Shown in pieces: positions 1 through 8,654 of a stretch of DNA of 64,000 bases. Source of the DNA: Streptomyces pacificus (GTDB lineage Bacteria; Actinomycetota; Actinomycetes; Streptomycetales; Streptomycetaceae); contig NZ_BLLG01000007.1 in assembly GCF_011766325.1 (NCBI RefSeq), forward strand, positions 186,001 to 250,000, given 5' to 3'. Under the pieces are notes generated by a model. The model was not told where the DNA came from. It did not search any database and was given only the letters and a program-made list of their open reading frames with translations. A program made the position numbers and the translations under genes. Position 1 is the first letter of the stretch. Each line of letters opens with the position of its first letter.

Positions 1-2381
1 CATCCGGTGGTGCTGCAGCCGGGCCCGCCGCCGCTCCACCCGGCCTGCGCGAACTCGTGGCGGACCGGCTGGCGCTGCTGCGGACCGGGTTCCCCGTCGG
101 CATGCCGCGCCGGATCTCCGGCTACGCGCTGGACGCGCTGCTTCCCGAGAACGGCACCGACGTCGCCCGCGCCTTCTGCGGCAGCGAGGGGACCCTGGCG
201 GTACTGACCGAGGCGACCGTGCGGCTGGTGGAGTCGCCCCCCGCGCGGGCGCTGGCCCTGCTCGGGTACGCGGACGAGAGCGCGGCCGCCGAGGCCGCCG
301 CCGGACTGCTGCCGTACCGGCCGCTCACGGTCGAGGGCATGGCGGAGGACCTCGTCCCGGACGCGGCGGGCCGGGGGCTGCCGAGGGGCGGCGCCTGGCT
401 GTTCGTCGAGACGGGCGGGGCGAGCGCCGCCGAGGCGCGGGCCCGCGCGGAGGAGATCGTACGGGGAGCGGACGCCCTCGACGGGGCCGTCGTCACCGAC
501 CCCGCAGCGCAGCGCGCGCTCTGGCGGGTCCGGGAGGACGCCGCAGGCACCGCGACCCGGATCCCGGACGCCGGGGGCGCTCCCCCCGGCCGCGCCGGGG
601 GCGCCCCCGACCGGGCCGAAGGCGCCGGGGGAGAGGCCTGGCCCGGCTGGGAGGACTGCGCGGTGCCACCCGCCCGGCTCGGCGCCTATCTGCGGGACTT
701 CCGCGCGCTGCTCGCCCAGCACGGGCTGCGCGGGACTCCGTACGGCCACTTCGGCGACGGCTGCATCCACGTCCGCATCGACTTCGACCTGCTGAGCGGG
801 CAGGGCGTGCGGCGCTTCCGCGCGTTCTCCGAGGACGTGGCCGCGCTGGTCGTGGCGCACGGCGGTTCGCTGTCGGGCGAGCACGGCGACGGGCTGGCGC
901 GGTCGGAGCTGCTGCCGAGGATGTACGGGGACGAACTGGTGTCGCTGTTCGCCCGGTTCAAGGACCTGTGGGACCCGGCGGGCGGACTGAACCCCGGCGT
1001 ACTGGCCCGCCCCGCGCGCCTCGACGAGAACCTGCGCTTCGCGGTCCTGCCCAGGCAGCCGGTGGACGTGGCCTTCGGCTACCCGCAGGACGGAGGCGAC
1101 TTCACGGCCGCCGTCCTGCGGTGCGTCGGCGTCGCCAAGTGCCGGGTGGACGGGCCCTCGCCCGGGCCGGAGGTGATGTGCCCGTCGTACCGCGCGACCG
1201 GTGAGGAGCGGCACTCCACCCGCGGCCGCGCCCGGCTGCTGCACGAGATGCTCGCCGGCGACGTGGTCACCGGCGGCTGGCGCTCCCAGGAGGTCCACGA
1301 GGCCCTCGACCTGTGCCTGTCCTGCAAGGGCTGCCGCAGCGACTGCCCGGTCGGCGTCGACATGGCCACCTACAAGGCGGAGTTCCTGCACCACCACTAC
1401 GCGGGGCGGCGGCGGCCCGCGGCGCACTACGCCATGGGGTGGCTGCCGCGCTGGCTGCGCGCCGCCGCACCGTTCGCCGGACCGCTGAACGCGGCCGCGC
1501 GGGTGGGGCCCCTCGCGTCGCTCGCGAAACGGCTCGGCGGCATCGCGCCCGAACGGCGGATCCCGCGCCTGGCCACGCCCACCTTCACCTCCTGGTGGCG
1601 GCGCCACGGAAGCCCCGGCTCACCGCTGGTGCTGTGGCCCGACACCTTCACCGAGTACCTCTCCCCGTCCGTCGGCCGCGCCGCCGTCCGGGTCCTGGAG
1701 TCGGCGGGCCTGGGAGTCTCGCTGCCACCGGGCCGGGTCTGCTGCGGCCTGACCTACGTCTCCACCGGCCAGCTGGACCGCGCCCGCGCCGTCATGCGCC
1801 GCACCCTGGACGTGATGGGGCCCGTCCAGGACCGCGGTTCCCCGATGGTCGTCCTCGAACCGAGCTGCGCGGCCGCGCTGCGCACCGACCTCCCGGAACT
1901 GCTGCCCGGCGACCCGCGGGCCCGCCGGCTCGCCGGTTCCGTGACCACCTTCGCCGCCGCCCTGGAGGAGCACGCCCCCGACTGGCGCCCGCCCCGGCTG
2001 GACCGCCCGGCCGCGGGCCAGACCCACTGCCACCAGCACGCGGTACTCGGCGACGCCGCGGAGCGCCGACTGCGCGAACGGGCCGGCCTCATCGGGGAGC
2101 TGAGCGGCGGCTGCTGCGGCCTCGCGGGCAACTTCGGCTTCGAGCGCGGCCACTACGAGGTGTCGGCGGCCTGTGCCGAGGACCGGCTGCTGCCCTCGGT
2201 ACGGGCTGCTGTACCCGGCACCGTCCTCCTCGCCGACGGCTTCTCCTGCCGTACCCAGCTGGACCAGCTCGCGGGCCGGCGGGGGCGGCATCTGGCGGAG
2301 GTGCTGGCGGAGGCACTCCCGGAGGCGCTGGCCGTGGGGCCGGCGGACGGGCGGGAGGACGGGCCGGCGGAGGGCCGGTGA
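1..2381 (+). CDS. FAD-binding and (Fe-S)-binding oxidoreductase, 5' end cut by window
   Basis: The reading frame is open from base 3 with no stop, so the true start lies outside the window; about 790 residues are visible. The upstream half is the C-terminal part of a GlcD/vanillyl-alcohol-oxidase-type FAD-linked oxidase: SGYALDALLPENG, the His motif GHFGDGCIHVRI and SGEHGDGLARSELL. The second half is a GlpC-like iron-sulfur module with CLSCKGCRSDCP and two cysteine-rich CCG motifs (CCGLTYVSTG, CCGLAGNFGFE). The family oxidises 2-hydroxy acids such as D-lactate, glycolate or D-2-hydroxyglutarate and passes electrons through Fe-S clusters; the substrate cannot be read from the sequence. Around 565-640 there is a Gly/Ala/Pro-rich in-frame insertion built from GGAPP/GGAPD units, which looks like a repeat expansion in a surface loop. 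Confidence 0.93.
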   Translation, partial: SGGAAAGPAAAPPGLRELVADRLALLRTGFPVGMPRRISGYALDALLPENGTDVARAFCGSEGTLAVLTEATVRLVESPPARALALLGYADESAAAEAAAGLLPYRPLTVEGMAEDLVPDAAGRGLPRGGAWLFVETGGASAAEARARAEEIVRGADALDGAVVTDPAAQRALWRVREDAAGTATRIPDAGGAPPGRAGGAPDRAEGAGGEAWPGWEDCAVPPARLGAYLRDFRALLAQHGLRGTPYGHFGDGCIHVRIDFDLLSGQGVRRFRAFSEDVAALVVAHGGSLSGEHGDGLARSELLPRMYGDELVSLFARFKDLWDPAGGLNPGVLARPARLDENLRFAVLPRQPVDVAFGYPQDGGDFTAAVLRCVGVAKCRVDGPSPGPEVMCPSYRATGEERHSTRGRARLLHEMLAGDVVTGGWRSQEVHEALDLCLSCKGCRSDCPVGVDMATYKAEFLHHHYAGRRRPAAHYAMGWLPRWLRAAAPFAGPLNAAARVGPLASLAKRLGGIAPERRIPRLATPTFTSWWRRHGSPGSPLVLWPDTFTEYLSPSVGRAAVRVLESAGLGVSLPPGRVCCGLTYVSTGQLDRARAVMRRTLDVMGPVQDRGSPMVVLEPSCAAALRTDLPELLPGDPRARRLAGSVTTFAAALEEHAPDWRPPRLDRPAAGQTHCHQHAVLGDAAERRLRERAGLIGELSGGCCGLAGNFGFERGHYEVSAACAEDRLLPSVRAAVPGTVLLADGFSCRTQLDQLAGRRGRHLAEVLAEALPEALAVGPADGREDGPAEGR

Positions 2382-2609
2382 GAACTTCGGGGGAGTAGCC
2401 CGCGAAGAGGGACAGGCGGGGGGAGGGTGCGCGGCGGGGGAGGCGCGGGGAGGGGGCTCGGCGAGGACCGGGAGGGGAGGACCGGTGGTGCGCGGCCCGC
2501 CGGCGGAATCGCGGAGGCGTCCGCGTGGACGCCGGGCGTGTCCTGGCCGGCGTACGTATCGTTGTACCGCGCGGCCGGCCGCCACCCGCGGCGGCCGGGG
2601 AGGAGCGCC

Positions 2610-3203
2610 ATGATGACCGTCGTGGAGACCGACAGGATCGAGATGGCTGAGAGCGACAACGAGCGCACGCTGGACGAGATGTTCGAGGCGCTCGAGCGGA
2701 TGCCCGTCCCCGAGGGGTACAAGGTCGAGATCGTCGAGGGGACCGTATTCATGTCGCCGCAGCGGGACGCGCATTGGGACATCATCGCGGAAATCTACGA
2801 CCAGTTGCGAGGGCAGTACCCCCGGAAAAGGATCAAGTCGGACGTTCGCATCGACTACCCCGGCCACCTGAACGGGTTCGCCACCGACCTGACCCTTCTC
2901 AGGGGGGACGCCGAGAAGAACGCCAAAGGGCAGTGGCGTCATGAGGACGTCGTCTTCCTGGTCGAAGTCGTCTCGAGGAGCACCGGGGCCAACGACTACG
3001 GCCCCAAGAAGCGGGCCTACGCGACCGCCGAGGTGCCGGTCTACCTGATCGCCGACCCCTACGTCGGCCGTTGCCACGTGTACACCCAGCCCAAGGGCGG
3101 CGACTACCTCGTGGAGACCACCGTCGCCTTCGGCGCGGACGTCGACCTCACCGGCACGCCCGTCGATCTCACCCTCGCGACCGGGCAGTTCCCCCGCGAC
3201 TGA
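2610..3203 (+). CDS. Uma2 family endonuclease (DUF820)
   Basis: 197 residues starting at ATG 2610, preceded by the ribosome-binding site GGGGAGGAG at 2597-2605; the open frame upstream of this ATG is not counted. The order of conserved elements fits the Uma2 branch of the PD-(D/E)xK nuclease superfamily: an N-terminal EIVEGTVFMSP segment, DLTLLR, then VVFLVEVVSRST followed by GPKKRAYATAEVPVYLIAD, where Glu, Lys and Tyr form the usual core. Members are common and paralogous in Streptomyces and cyanobacteria, and their biological role is unclear; nuclease activity is inferred from the fold only. Its GC content is lower than that of the neighbours, and it sits beside an IS remnant, in keeping with an accessory gene. 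Confidence 0.85.
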   Translation: MMTVVETDRIEMAESDNERTLDEMFEALERMPVPEGYKVEIVEGTVFMSPQRDAHWDIIAEIYDQLRGQYPRKRIKSDVRIDYPGHLNGFATDLTLLRGDAEKNAKGQWRHEDVVFLVEVVSRSTGANDYGPKKRAYATAEVPVYLIADPYVGRCHVYTQPKGGDYLVETTVAFGADVDLTGTPVDLTLATGQFPRD

Positions 3204-3251
3204 ATCAGACGTGGAGCGGTACATGGTTCACCCGGTGAGATTCGGGATGGT

Positions 3252-3464
3252 GTGGAAATGTTCAGTTTGATCGTCGGTATCCTCCTGATCGTCTTCGGTG
3301 TCTGCCTCATCGGGGACTTCGGAAGGACCGCGACCCGTCTCTATGCCTTCTTCGTCAATTTCATGAATCCTGGACGCGCTACCGCCGGGACCTTCCGACT
3401 GGTGGGAGTATTCGCAGTCCTCCTGGGAGTCGGCTGGGTCGCGACTTCATTCCCGCTCGGATAA
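3252..3464 (+). CDS. small two-helix membrane protein, unknown function
   Basis: About 70 residues starting at GTG 3252 (or ATG 3258, two codons later). The protein is almost entirely two hydrophobic segments, LIVGILLIVFGVCLIG near the N-terminus and LVGVFAVLLGVGWVATSF near the C-terminus, joined by a short basic stretch with two arginines. I do not recognise a family. It starts 48 bp after the Uma2 gene on the same strand and is followed by a strong hairpin, so the two may be cotranscribed. Codon third positions are less GC-rich than in the core genes. A protein of similar design lies across the IS remnant at 4916-5185. Confidence 0.6.
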   Translation: MEMFSLIVGILLIVFGVCLIGDFGRTATRLYAFFVNFMNPGRATAGTFRLVGVFAVLLGVGWVATSFPLG

Positions 3465-3477
3465 CAGTCGGATGACA

Positions 3478-3515
3478 AGCGAGGCATGCCGCGACATTCT
3501 GCGGCACGCCTCGCT
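3478..3515 (+). terminator. hairpin terminator after small membrane gene
   Basis: Arms AGCGAGGC-A-TGCCGC (3478-3492) and GCGGCA-C-GCCTCGCT (3501-3515) pair over 14 positions with one A/C mismatch and an 8-nt loop. It starts 14 bp after the stop at 3464. There is no long T-run, which is usual for Streptomyces terminators. Confidence 0.75.
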
Positions 3516-3726
3516 GACCTCAGTCACTCATGAGCTGATCCGCCGTGGGGTGCCCCGGCTGTTGCGGGAGTACGGGCAGCCCGCGGCGGTGCCGGTCGCT
3601 TCCCCTAACCGGGCCCGCGGCGCGGCGCCGGTCGCGGACCTGGTTAGTACTCCAGCTGTAGTTCGTGATCTTGCTGGTCGGGGCCGGTGCGGAGACGGGT
3701 GCGGCCACCGTTGATCATCGTGACTT

Positions 3727-4705
3727 GTGTGGAGAAACAATGAGACGGTGGCCGCAGGTCACAGCATAGATCCCGTCCGTTGGCGGGAGGCGTTCGAGGT
3801 GGCCATGGGCCGGATCGCGGGCCGGTTCACCCGGGTCGAACCCCGGCTGCGGGCCGGGCGGCTGGTACTGGGCCTGCTGTCGGACCTGCCGCGCAAGAAC
3901 TGCTGGACGATCGCGGAGTGGGCCGGGGAGGCCGCCCCGCACGGCATGCAGCATCTACTGCCCCGGGCCTCCTGGGATGCCGATGGCGTCCGTGACGACG
4001 TGCGCGAATACGTCGTCGAGCACCTCCATGACGAGGCCGCGGTCCTGGTGGTCGACGAGACCGGCGACGTGAAGAAGGGCACCCACACGGTCGGGGTCCA
4101 GCGCCAGTACACCGGCACCGCCGGGCGGATCGAGAACTCCCAGGTAGCGGTCTACCTGGTCTACGCCGGGATACGCGGGCACGCGGCGGTGGACCGGGAA
4201 CTGCACATCCCGCGCTCCTGGACATGCGACCCGGACCGCTGCCGGGCCGCCGGCCTCGGCGAGGACACCGCCTTCGCGACCAAGCCGGACCTGGCCCGCA
4301 CGATGATCGAACGGTTCCTGGACGCCGGACACCACGTCGGCTGGGTCACCGGCGACGAGGTCTACGGCGGCAACCCGAAACTCCGTACGGCTCTGCAGGA
4401 ACGCGGCATCGGCTACGTCCTCGCGGTGGCCTGCTCAGCCGAAGTGCCCACCGGAGCAGGCAAGTTCCGCGCGGATGCCCTGGCGGCGAAGGTGCCGAAG
4501 CGGGCCTGGCAGAAGCTCTCGGCCGGACGCGGCGCGAAGGGGCAGCGGTTCTACGACTGGGCCGTCATCGACCTCGCCGAGCCGGCCCCGGGCCGCCACC
4601 AGCTGCTGATCCGCCGCAACCGCAGCACCGGTGAACTCGCCTACTACCGCTGTCACTCCACCACGCCGGCATCCCTGGCCACCCTGGTCAGGGTCGCAGG
4701 CCAGC
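3727..4705 (+). pseudogene. IS701-type transposase, C-terminally truncated
   Basis: The frame from GTG 3727 (or GTG 3748) encodes the N-terminal and central parts of an IS701/IS4-superfamily DDE transposase: RKNCWTIAEWAGEA, GMQHLLPRASWD, VVDETGDVKKGTHTVGVQRQ and WVTGDEVYGGN. The first two catalytic Asp residues (VVDETGD and GDEVY) are present. Homology stops after ATLVRVAGQ near 4700; the expected C-terminal block with the RW..EE.F motif that supplies the third acidic residue is missing, and the frame runs on without homology. It should be inactive. Sequence in front of it (about 3650-3726) looks like an IS left end; I found no matching right end. Confidence 0.8.
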
Positions 4706-4769
4706 ATGATCAACCGGCCCAGGCCGGGGCGATCCGGGCAAACGCCGAGACCCTGGTGGGGGCACGGGT

Positions 4770-4886
4770 GGTACGCGGACCGCCGACGGAGCTCTGGTGG
4801 GGGAACTCGAACTCGGAGTGGGCGGTGACGTCTTTGCTGCCGACATTTCGGGCGGACCGGTCTATGCGTGGATCGGTGAATGGTGA
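4770..4886 (+). pseudogene. 3' fragment of a gene interrupted by the IS
   Basis: In a frame different from the transposase, the sequence reads as a plausible protein C-terminus: TADGALVGELELGVGGDV, then FAADISGGPVYAWIGEW and a stop at 4884-4886. It begins right where transposase homology ends and has no start of its own. The simplest reading is the 3' remnant of a gene cut by the insertion and by later deletion. I do not recognise the family. Confidence 0.4.
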
Positions 4887-4915
4887 GACGGATGTCTATT
4901 ATTGTAGGAGCAGGT

Positions 4916-5185
4916 GTGACGGATTTCGCCAAGGAGGAGCTCCCGGTCGGGGGTCAGCTGCTTCTACTCTTCGGTGTCGGGGGCTTTTTCCTTGCGGTTG
5001 GCGTCTGGCTCTGGGCCAACGCGGCCAATCCCGAAGCTGTGAACAGGTTCCGTTCGCTGTCGGGCTTCTCTCCTCGAGGAGAGAAGGAGACGCGAATCCT
5101 GTCGCGCATTCTGGGGGTGGCGTTCGTACTCGTTGGTGTGGGAGCAAACGTAGGCGGCGTCATGGTGGCGTTCCGCCAGGCGTGA
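4916..5185 (+). CDS. small membrane protein, unknown function
   Basis: The start GTG 4916 is chosen because AGGAG lies at 4906-4910, five bases upstream; an in-frame ATG at 4880 overlaps the preceding gene fragment. The 89-residue product has an acidic N-terminus, two hydrophobic helices (QLLLLFGVGGFFLAVGVWLW and ILGVAFVLVGVGANVGGVMV) and a charged loop between them with RGEKETR. No family is recognised. Its layout resembles the small protein at 3252-3464 (two helices, second one starting with an R-I/L-x-G pattern), which might reflect duplication, but the sequences are too short and divergent to be sure. Confidence 0.55.
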   Translation: MTDFAKEELPVGGQLLLLFGVGGFFLAVGVWLWANAANPEAVNRFRSLSGFSPRGEKETRILSRILGVAFVLVGVGANVGGVMVAFRQA

Positions 5186-5399
5186 TGCGTGCTCGGATCT
5201 TGGACAGGGGGTCGGGTGAACGGCGAAGTGAGCTGCACTGGTTCTCGTGGAGTCCCTGAAGCTTGGGTTACGCTTCCAGGCGTAAGAACAGGCGCACTGG
5301 GCGCAACTGCACGAAGTCCCGCAGACCGCTTGATCACACGATTGCGGACTCTGCGAAACTCGGGGCAGCTCACTTCTCAGCCTCCTGGGATGTTCAGGC

Positions 5400-6230
5400 T
5401 CACCGGGGTCGGGCTTCGCCGAAGAGGCGCTCCAGGACCAGGGCCACGCCGTCGTCCTCGTTGGACGCGGTCCGCCGGGGGACCGCGGCGAGTACGGAGG
5501 GGTGCGCGTTGCCCATCGCGTAGGCGCTGCCCGCCCATCGCAGGATCGCCAGGTCGTTCGGCATGTCGCCGAACGCCACCACTTCGTGCGCGGTGATGCC
5601 CCGTTCCGCGCAGAGCGCGGACAGTGCGGCGGCCTTGGTGACGCCCCGTGCGCTGATCTCCAGCAGCCCGCGCCCGCCCGAGTGGGTGAACTGCGCCTCC
5701 CCGCCCGCCGTCTCCTCCGCCAGGGCCATGAGCACGTCCGCGCCGAACCGGTGGGAGTGGGCGAGCAGTTTGACGATGGGGACGTCCAGCAGCCACAGGT
5801 CGCCCAGCGACGCGACCGGCGACTGCGCGGCGAGCCCGCCGCTGAAACGCAGCAGATACGAGGGTTCGTACAGCACCCTCAGGCCCGTCTCCACGGCGAA
5901 CCCCAGCCCCGGTGCCGCTTCGGCGAGGACTGTCGCCACCCTGCGGGCGGTGTCCGGTACCAGGGTCCGGGACCGGATGACCGTATGCGCCCGCACGTCG
6001 TACACCTGGGCGCCGTTGCTGCACACCGCCGTGCCCGCGAGTCCCGTGGCCGTGGCCAGGGCGTCCACGTAGCGCGGTGGCCGCGCGGTGACGAAGACGA
6101 TGTCGGCGCCGCGCCCCGCGGCCGCCCGCAGGGCGCGCAGGGTGCGTTCCGATACGGTGCCGTCGCGGCGTAGCAGCGTGCCGTCCAGATCGGTCGCGAT
6201 CAGCCGGGGGCGGGAGCGAGGGTGCCGCAT
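5400..6230 (-). CDS. HAD-superfamily hydrolase, Cof type
   Basis: 276 residues starting at ATG 6230. Motif I is DLDGTLL at residues 14-20, with Asp14 the nucleophile and Asp16 the general acid. Motif II is the Thr of FVTAR. Motif III/IV is FGDMPNDLAIL in the C-terminal quarter. The cap region between residues about 85 and 190 makes it a Cof/type IIB phosphatase. Family members hydrolyse sugar phosphates, FMN or pyridoxal phosphate; the substrate cannot be assigned. The closing segment AYAMGNAHPSVLA is the typical HAD-Cof ending. It is transcribed away from the EamA gene, so the 370-bp space between them must hold both promoters. Confidence 0.92.
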   Translation of the reverse strand: MRHPRSRPRLIATDLDGTLLRRDGTVSERTLRALRAAAGRGADIVFVTARPPRYVDALATATGLAGTAVCSNGAQVYDVRAHTVIRSRTLVPDTARRVATVLAEAAPGLGFAVETGLRVLYEPSYLLRFSGGLAAQSPVASLGDLWLLDVPIVKLLAHSHRFGADVLMALAEETAGGEAQFTHSGGRGLLEISARGVTKAAALSALCAERGITAHEVVAFGDMPNDLAILRWAGSAYAMGNAHPSVLAAVPRRTASNEDDGVALVLERLFGEARPR

Positions 6231-6599
6231 CGGCCCAGGCTAGTGCCGCGTCAGGCGACGTTCGCCGCGTCGCGACGGGCGGCACGGCCGGCCCGGCGAA
6301 TCGCTGCGTTGCCGCATCGACCGCGTCAGCCCCCCGCTTCGCCGAGGCCATGGTGAAACGCTCGGTCGGTCCCTCGCACACGCTGGTCATCCTGACGAAC
6401 TTCACGCCCGCAGCGCGGGACGGTTCCGCCTCGGTCTTGTGCTCGCCGGAGAGGCGACACCGCAGACCAATCGGTGTTTCACGGGTGGTGCGCGCTTCCG
6501 CGGCGTGAAGGGGGAGAGGTGGCCGGGCGCGTTCTGTGCCATGGCGTTTGGTGCAGTATGGTGAATTGCTGGTTCATTCGAGTAGACGGAGAGGGATCG
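6231..6599. other. intergenic region between divergent HAD and EamA genes
   Basis: 369 bp without a convincing gene. On the minus strand a short open stretch (KFVRMTSVCEGPTERFTMA) reads through but has no homology that I recognise. TGCCGCGTCAGGCGACG at 6243-6259 resembles TGCCGCGTCAGGCAACG near 37210, so it may be a dispersed repeat or IS remnant. A GGAGAGGGA ribosome-binding site for the EamA gene ends the region. Confidence 0.4.
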
Positions 6600-7595
6600 A
6601 TGGGCAGGCTCCGTGGCGCGGATGCGGTCCCAGGCGACGGCGGCCGTGAGGGTGCGGAGCGGGTGGCCGCCGCCACGGTCGCCCTCCCGGAGGCCGCCGG
6701 TGAGCTGAGGTCGGGTGAACTGGGGCCGGGTGCACGGCGCGCCCGGGGTTCGCTCGGGCCGGTGGCCCTCGTCGTCGCCGGGGGTCTCTCCGTGCAGTTC
6801 GGCGCCGCCGTGGCCGTGCTGCTGATGCCCCGCGCGGGAGCGCTCGGAGTCGTCACGCTCCGGCTGGTCCTCGCCGCCGCCGTGCTGCTGCTGGTCTGCC
6901 GGCCCCGGCTCCGCGGCCACTCCCGCGGCAGCTGGGGCACGGTCGTCGCCTTCGGTGCGGCGATGGCCGGGATGAACATGCTCTTCTACCAGGCCGTCGA
7001 CCGCATCCCGCTGGGCGCGGCGGTGACCCTCGAGGTGCTCGGCCCGCTGGCGCTGTCCGTGATCGTCTCCCGGCGGCCGGTGAACCTCGTCTGGGCGGGC
7101 CTCGCGCTCGGCGGCGTCGTCCTGCTGAGCGGCGGGGGCTTCGACCGGCTCGATCCGGCCGGTGCCGCGTTCGCCCTCGGCGCGGGTGCCATGTGGGCGG
7201 CGTACATCGTCTTCAGCGCCCGCACCGGACGCCGCTTCCCGCAGGCCGACGGGCTGGCCCTGGCGATGGCGGTCGGCGCCGTCCTCAGTCTGCCGTTCGG
7301 CCTCGCCGAGGCGGGCGGCACGCTGCTCGTCCCGTCCACGATCGGGCTGGGTCTCCTGGTCGCGCTGATGTCGTCCGTACTGCCGTACACACTGGAACTC
7401 CTCGCCCTGCGGCGGCTGCCCGCGCCCACCTTCGCCGTGCTGATGAGCCTGGAGCCGGCGATCGCCGCGACGGCCGGGTTCCTCGTGCTGCACCAGGCGC
7501 TGTCCGCGGCCGACGCGCTGGCGATCGCTCTGGTCGTCGCGGCGAGCATGGGCGCGGTGCGCACCCAGGTAGGCGCGGGCGGCCGTACGGCGTGA
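6600..7595 (+). CDS. EamA family transporter (RhtA-like exporter)
   Basis: Start ATG 6600 was chosen for the ribosome-binding site GGAGAGGGA directly upstream; longer in-frame starts exist but add non-conserved sequence. 331 residues with about ten hydrophobic helices from residue 50 on, arranged as two EamA/DMT repeats. The phrases QFGAAVAVLLMPRAG, PLGAAVTLEVLGPLALSV and SSVLPYTLELLALRRLPAPTF are characteristic of the RhtA threonine/homoserine exporter group, and VLMSLEPAIAATAGFLVL is the typical ending. RhtA-type proteins export small amino acids or related metabolites across the cytoplasmic membrane; the substrate here is not known. Confidence 0.9.
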   Translation: MGRLRGADAVPGDGGREGAERVAAATVALPEAAGELRSGELGPGARRARGSLGPVALVVAGGLSVQFGAAVAVLLMPRAGALGVVTLRLVLAAAVLLLVCRPRLRGHSRGSWGTVVAFGAAMAGMNMLFYQAVDRIPLGAAVTLEVLGPLALSVIVSRRPVNLVWAGLALGGVVLLSGGGFDRLDPAGAAFALGAGAMWAAYIVFSARTGRRFPQADGLALAMAVGAVLSLPFGLAEAGGTLLVPSTIGLGLLVALMSSVLPYTLELLALRRLPAPTFAVLMSLEPAIAATAGFLVLHQALSAADALAIALVVAASMGAVRTQVGAGGRTA

Positions 7596-7720
7596 GGACG
7601 CCCCGCGGGCGGCGTCCACGGGCTGTTTGCAGGCTGTCCGCAGGCTGTCCGCGGACGCGGCTCGCGCCTGGTCCCGCCCGGCTCGCGCCCGGCCCCGTCC
7701 GCATCCGGCCGTGAAAAGTA

Positions 7721-7738
7721 AAGCAAGCATGCTTGCTT
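7721..7738. promoter_or_regulatory. perfect 18-bp palindrome, probable TetR-type operator
   Basis: AAGCAAGCATGCTTGCTT is identical to its reverse complement and lies 58 bp before the GTG start of the first gene of the acyl-CoA catabolic block. Size and symmetry fit a TetR-family operator. The TetR gene at the far end of the same block (18444-19043) is the natural candidate to bind it. Confidence 0.65.
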
Positions 7739-7796
7739 GTTTCGTGGTCCGCTGTCATGCTCCGGGCACCACGCCGTGTCCCGGAGGGAGCGCCCC

Positions 7797-8651
7797 GTGT
7801 CCGACCCCGCGGCCGTCATCGACGACCTGCGCGCAGAGAGCGACGAACTCGACCGGCTGGTGGCCGGTCTGGGCGACGGGCAGTGGGGGGCGGCCACCCC
7901 CGCCGCCGGCTGGACCGTCGCCCACCAGATCGCCCACCTTGCCTGGACCGACGAGACCGCGCTGCTCGCCGCCACCAGCCCCGGCGCCTTCGCCCGGGAG
8001 GTCGAGAAGGCGTTCGCCGAGCCGGACGCCTTCGTCGACCGGGCAGCGGAGGCCGGGGCCCGCCGTCCGCCCGCCGAACTGCTCGCCCACTGGCGCACCG
8101 TCCGCGAACGGCTCCGGCAGGCGCTGTACGAAGCGCCCCCGGGTGCCCGGATCCCCTGGTACGGGCCGCCGATGAGCGCCAGGTCGATGGCCACCGCCCG
8201 GCTGATGGAGACCTGGGCGCACGGCCAGGACGTGGCCGACGCCGTCGGCGTCGTCCGGGAGCCGACCGCCCGGCTGCGGCACGTCGCCCATATCGGCGTA
8301 CGGGCCCGTGACTACGCCTACCTGGTGCGCGGACTCGAGGCGCCGAAGGCGGAGTTCCGGGTCGAGCTGACCGGGCCCGGCGGCGAGCTGTGGACCTGGG
8401 GGCCCGAGAGCGCCGCCGGTGGGCCCGGCGCCGGGGGCGGGGGGAGGGTGACCGGCCCCGCGCTGGACTTCTGCCTGCTGGTGACCCAGCGCGCGCACCG
8501 GGACGATCTCGCGGTCCGCGCGGAGGGCGCCGACGCCGACCGCTGGCTGGACATCGCCCAGGCCTTCGCCGGCCCTGCGGGCACCGGCCGCGCCCCTGCG
8601 GGTACCGGCCGCGCCCCTGCGGGTACCGGCCGCGCCCCTGAGGGGGCCTGA
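7797..8651 (+). CDS. TIGR03084 family metal-binding protein (MDMPI/DinB-like)
   Basis: Start GTG 7797, with GGAGGGAG seven to eight bases upstream; 284 residues. The N-terminal part has the mycothiol-dependent maleylpyruvate-isomerase / DinB fold signature: RAESDELDRLVAGL, a GWTVAHQIAHLAW helix whose His is the usual metal ligand, and MATARLMETWAHGQDVADA with further His/Glu ligands. TIGR03084 proteins commonly sit beside AtuA-like genes, as here (the next gene starts 3 bp after this stop). The reaction is not established. The C-terminus consists of about three exact 7-residue repeats (PAGTGRA) encoded by 21-bp tandem repeats; this tail is probably dispensable. Confidence 0.87.
   Translation: MSDPAAVIDDLRAESDELDRLVAGLGDGQWGAATPAAGWTVAHQIAHLAWTDETALLAATSPGAFAREVEKAFAEPDAFVDRAAEAGARRPPAELLAHWRTVRERLRQALYEAPPGARIPWYGPPMSARSMATARLMETWAHGQDVADAVGVVREPTARLRHVAHIGVRARDYAYLVRGLEAPKAEFRVELTGPGGELWTWGPESAAGGPGAGGGGRVTGPALDFCLLVTQRAHRDDLAVRAEGADADRWLDIAQAFAGPAGTGRAPAGTGRAPAGTGRAPEGA
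8571..8640 (+). repeat. 21-bp tandem repeat encoding PAGTGRA
   Basis: Three and a third near-identical copies of a 21-bp unit (CCTGCGGGTACCGGCCGCGC core) lie within the last 80 bases of the TIGR03084 gene. They stay in frame and end at its stop codon. Confidence 0.85.
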
Positions 8652-8654
8652 CCG

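Noticed and set aside
4706..5259. C-terminal continuation of the transposase frame
   Set aside because: No similarity to transposases; it overlaps two more plausible reading frames.
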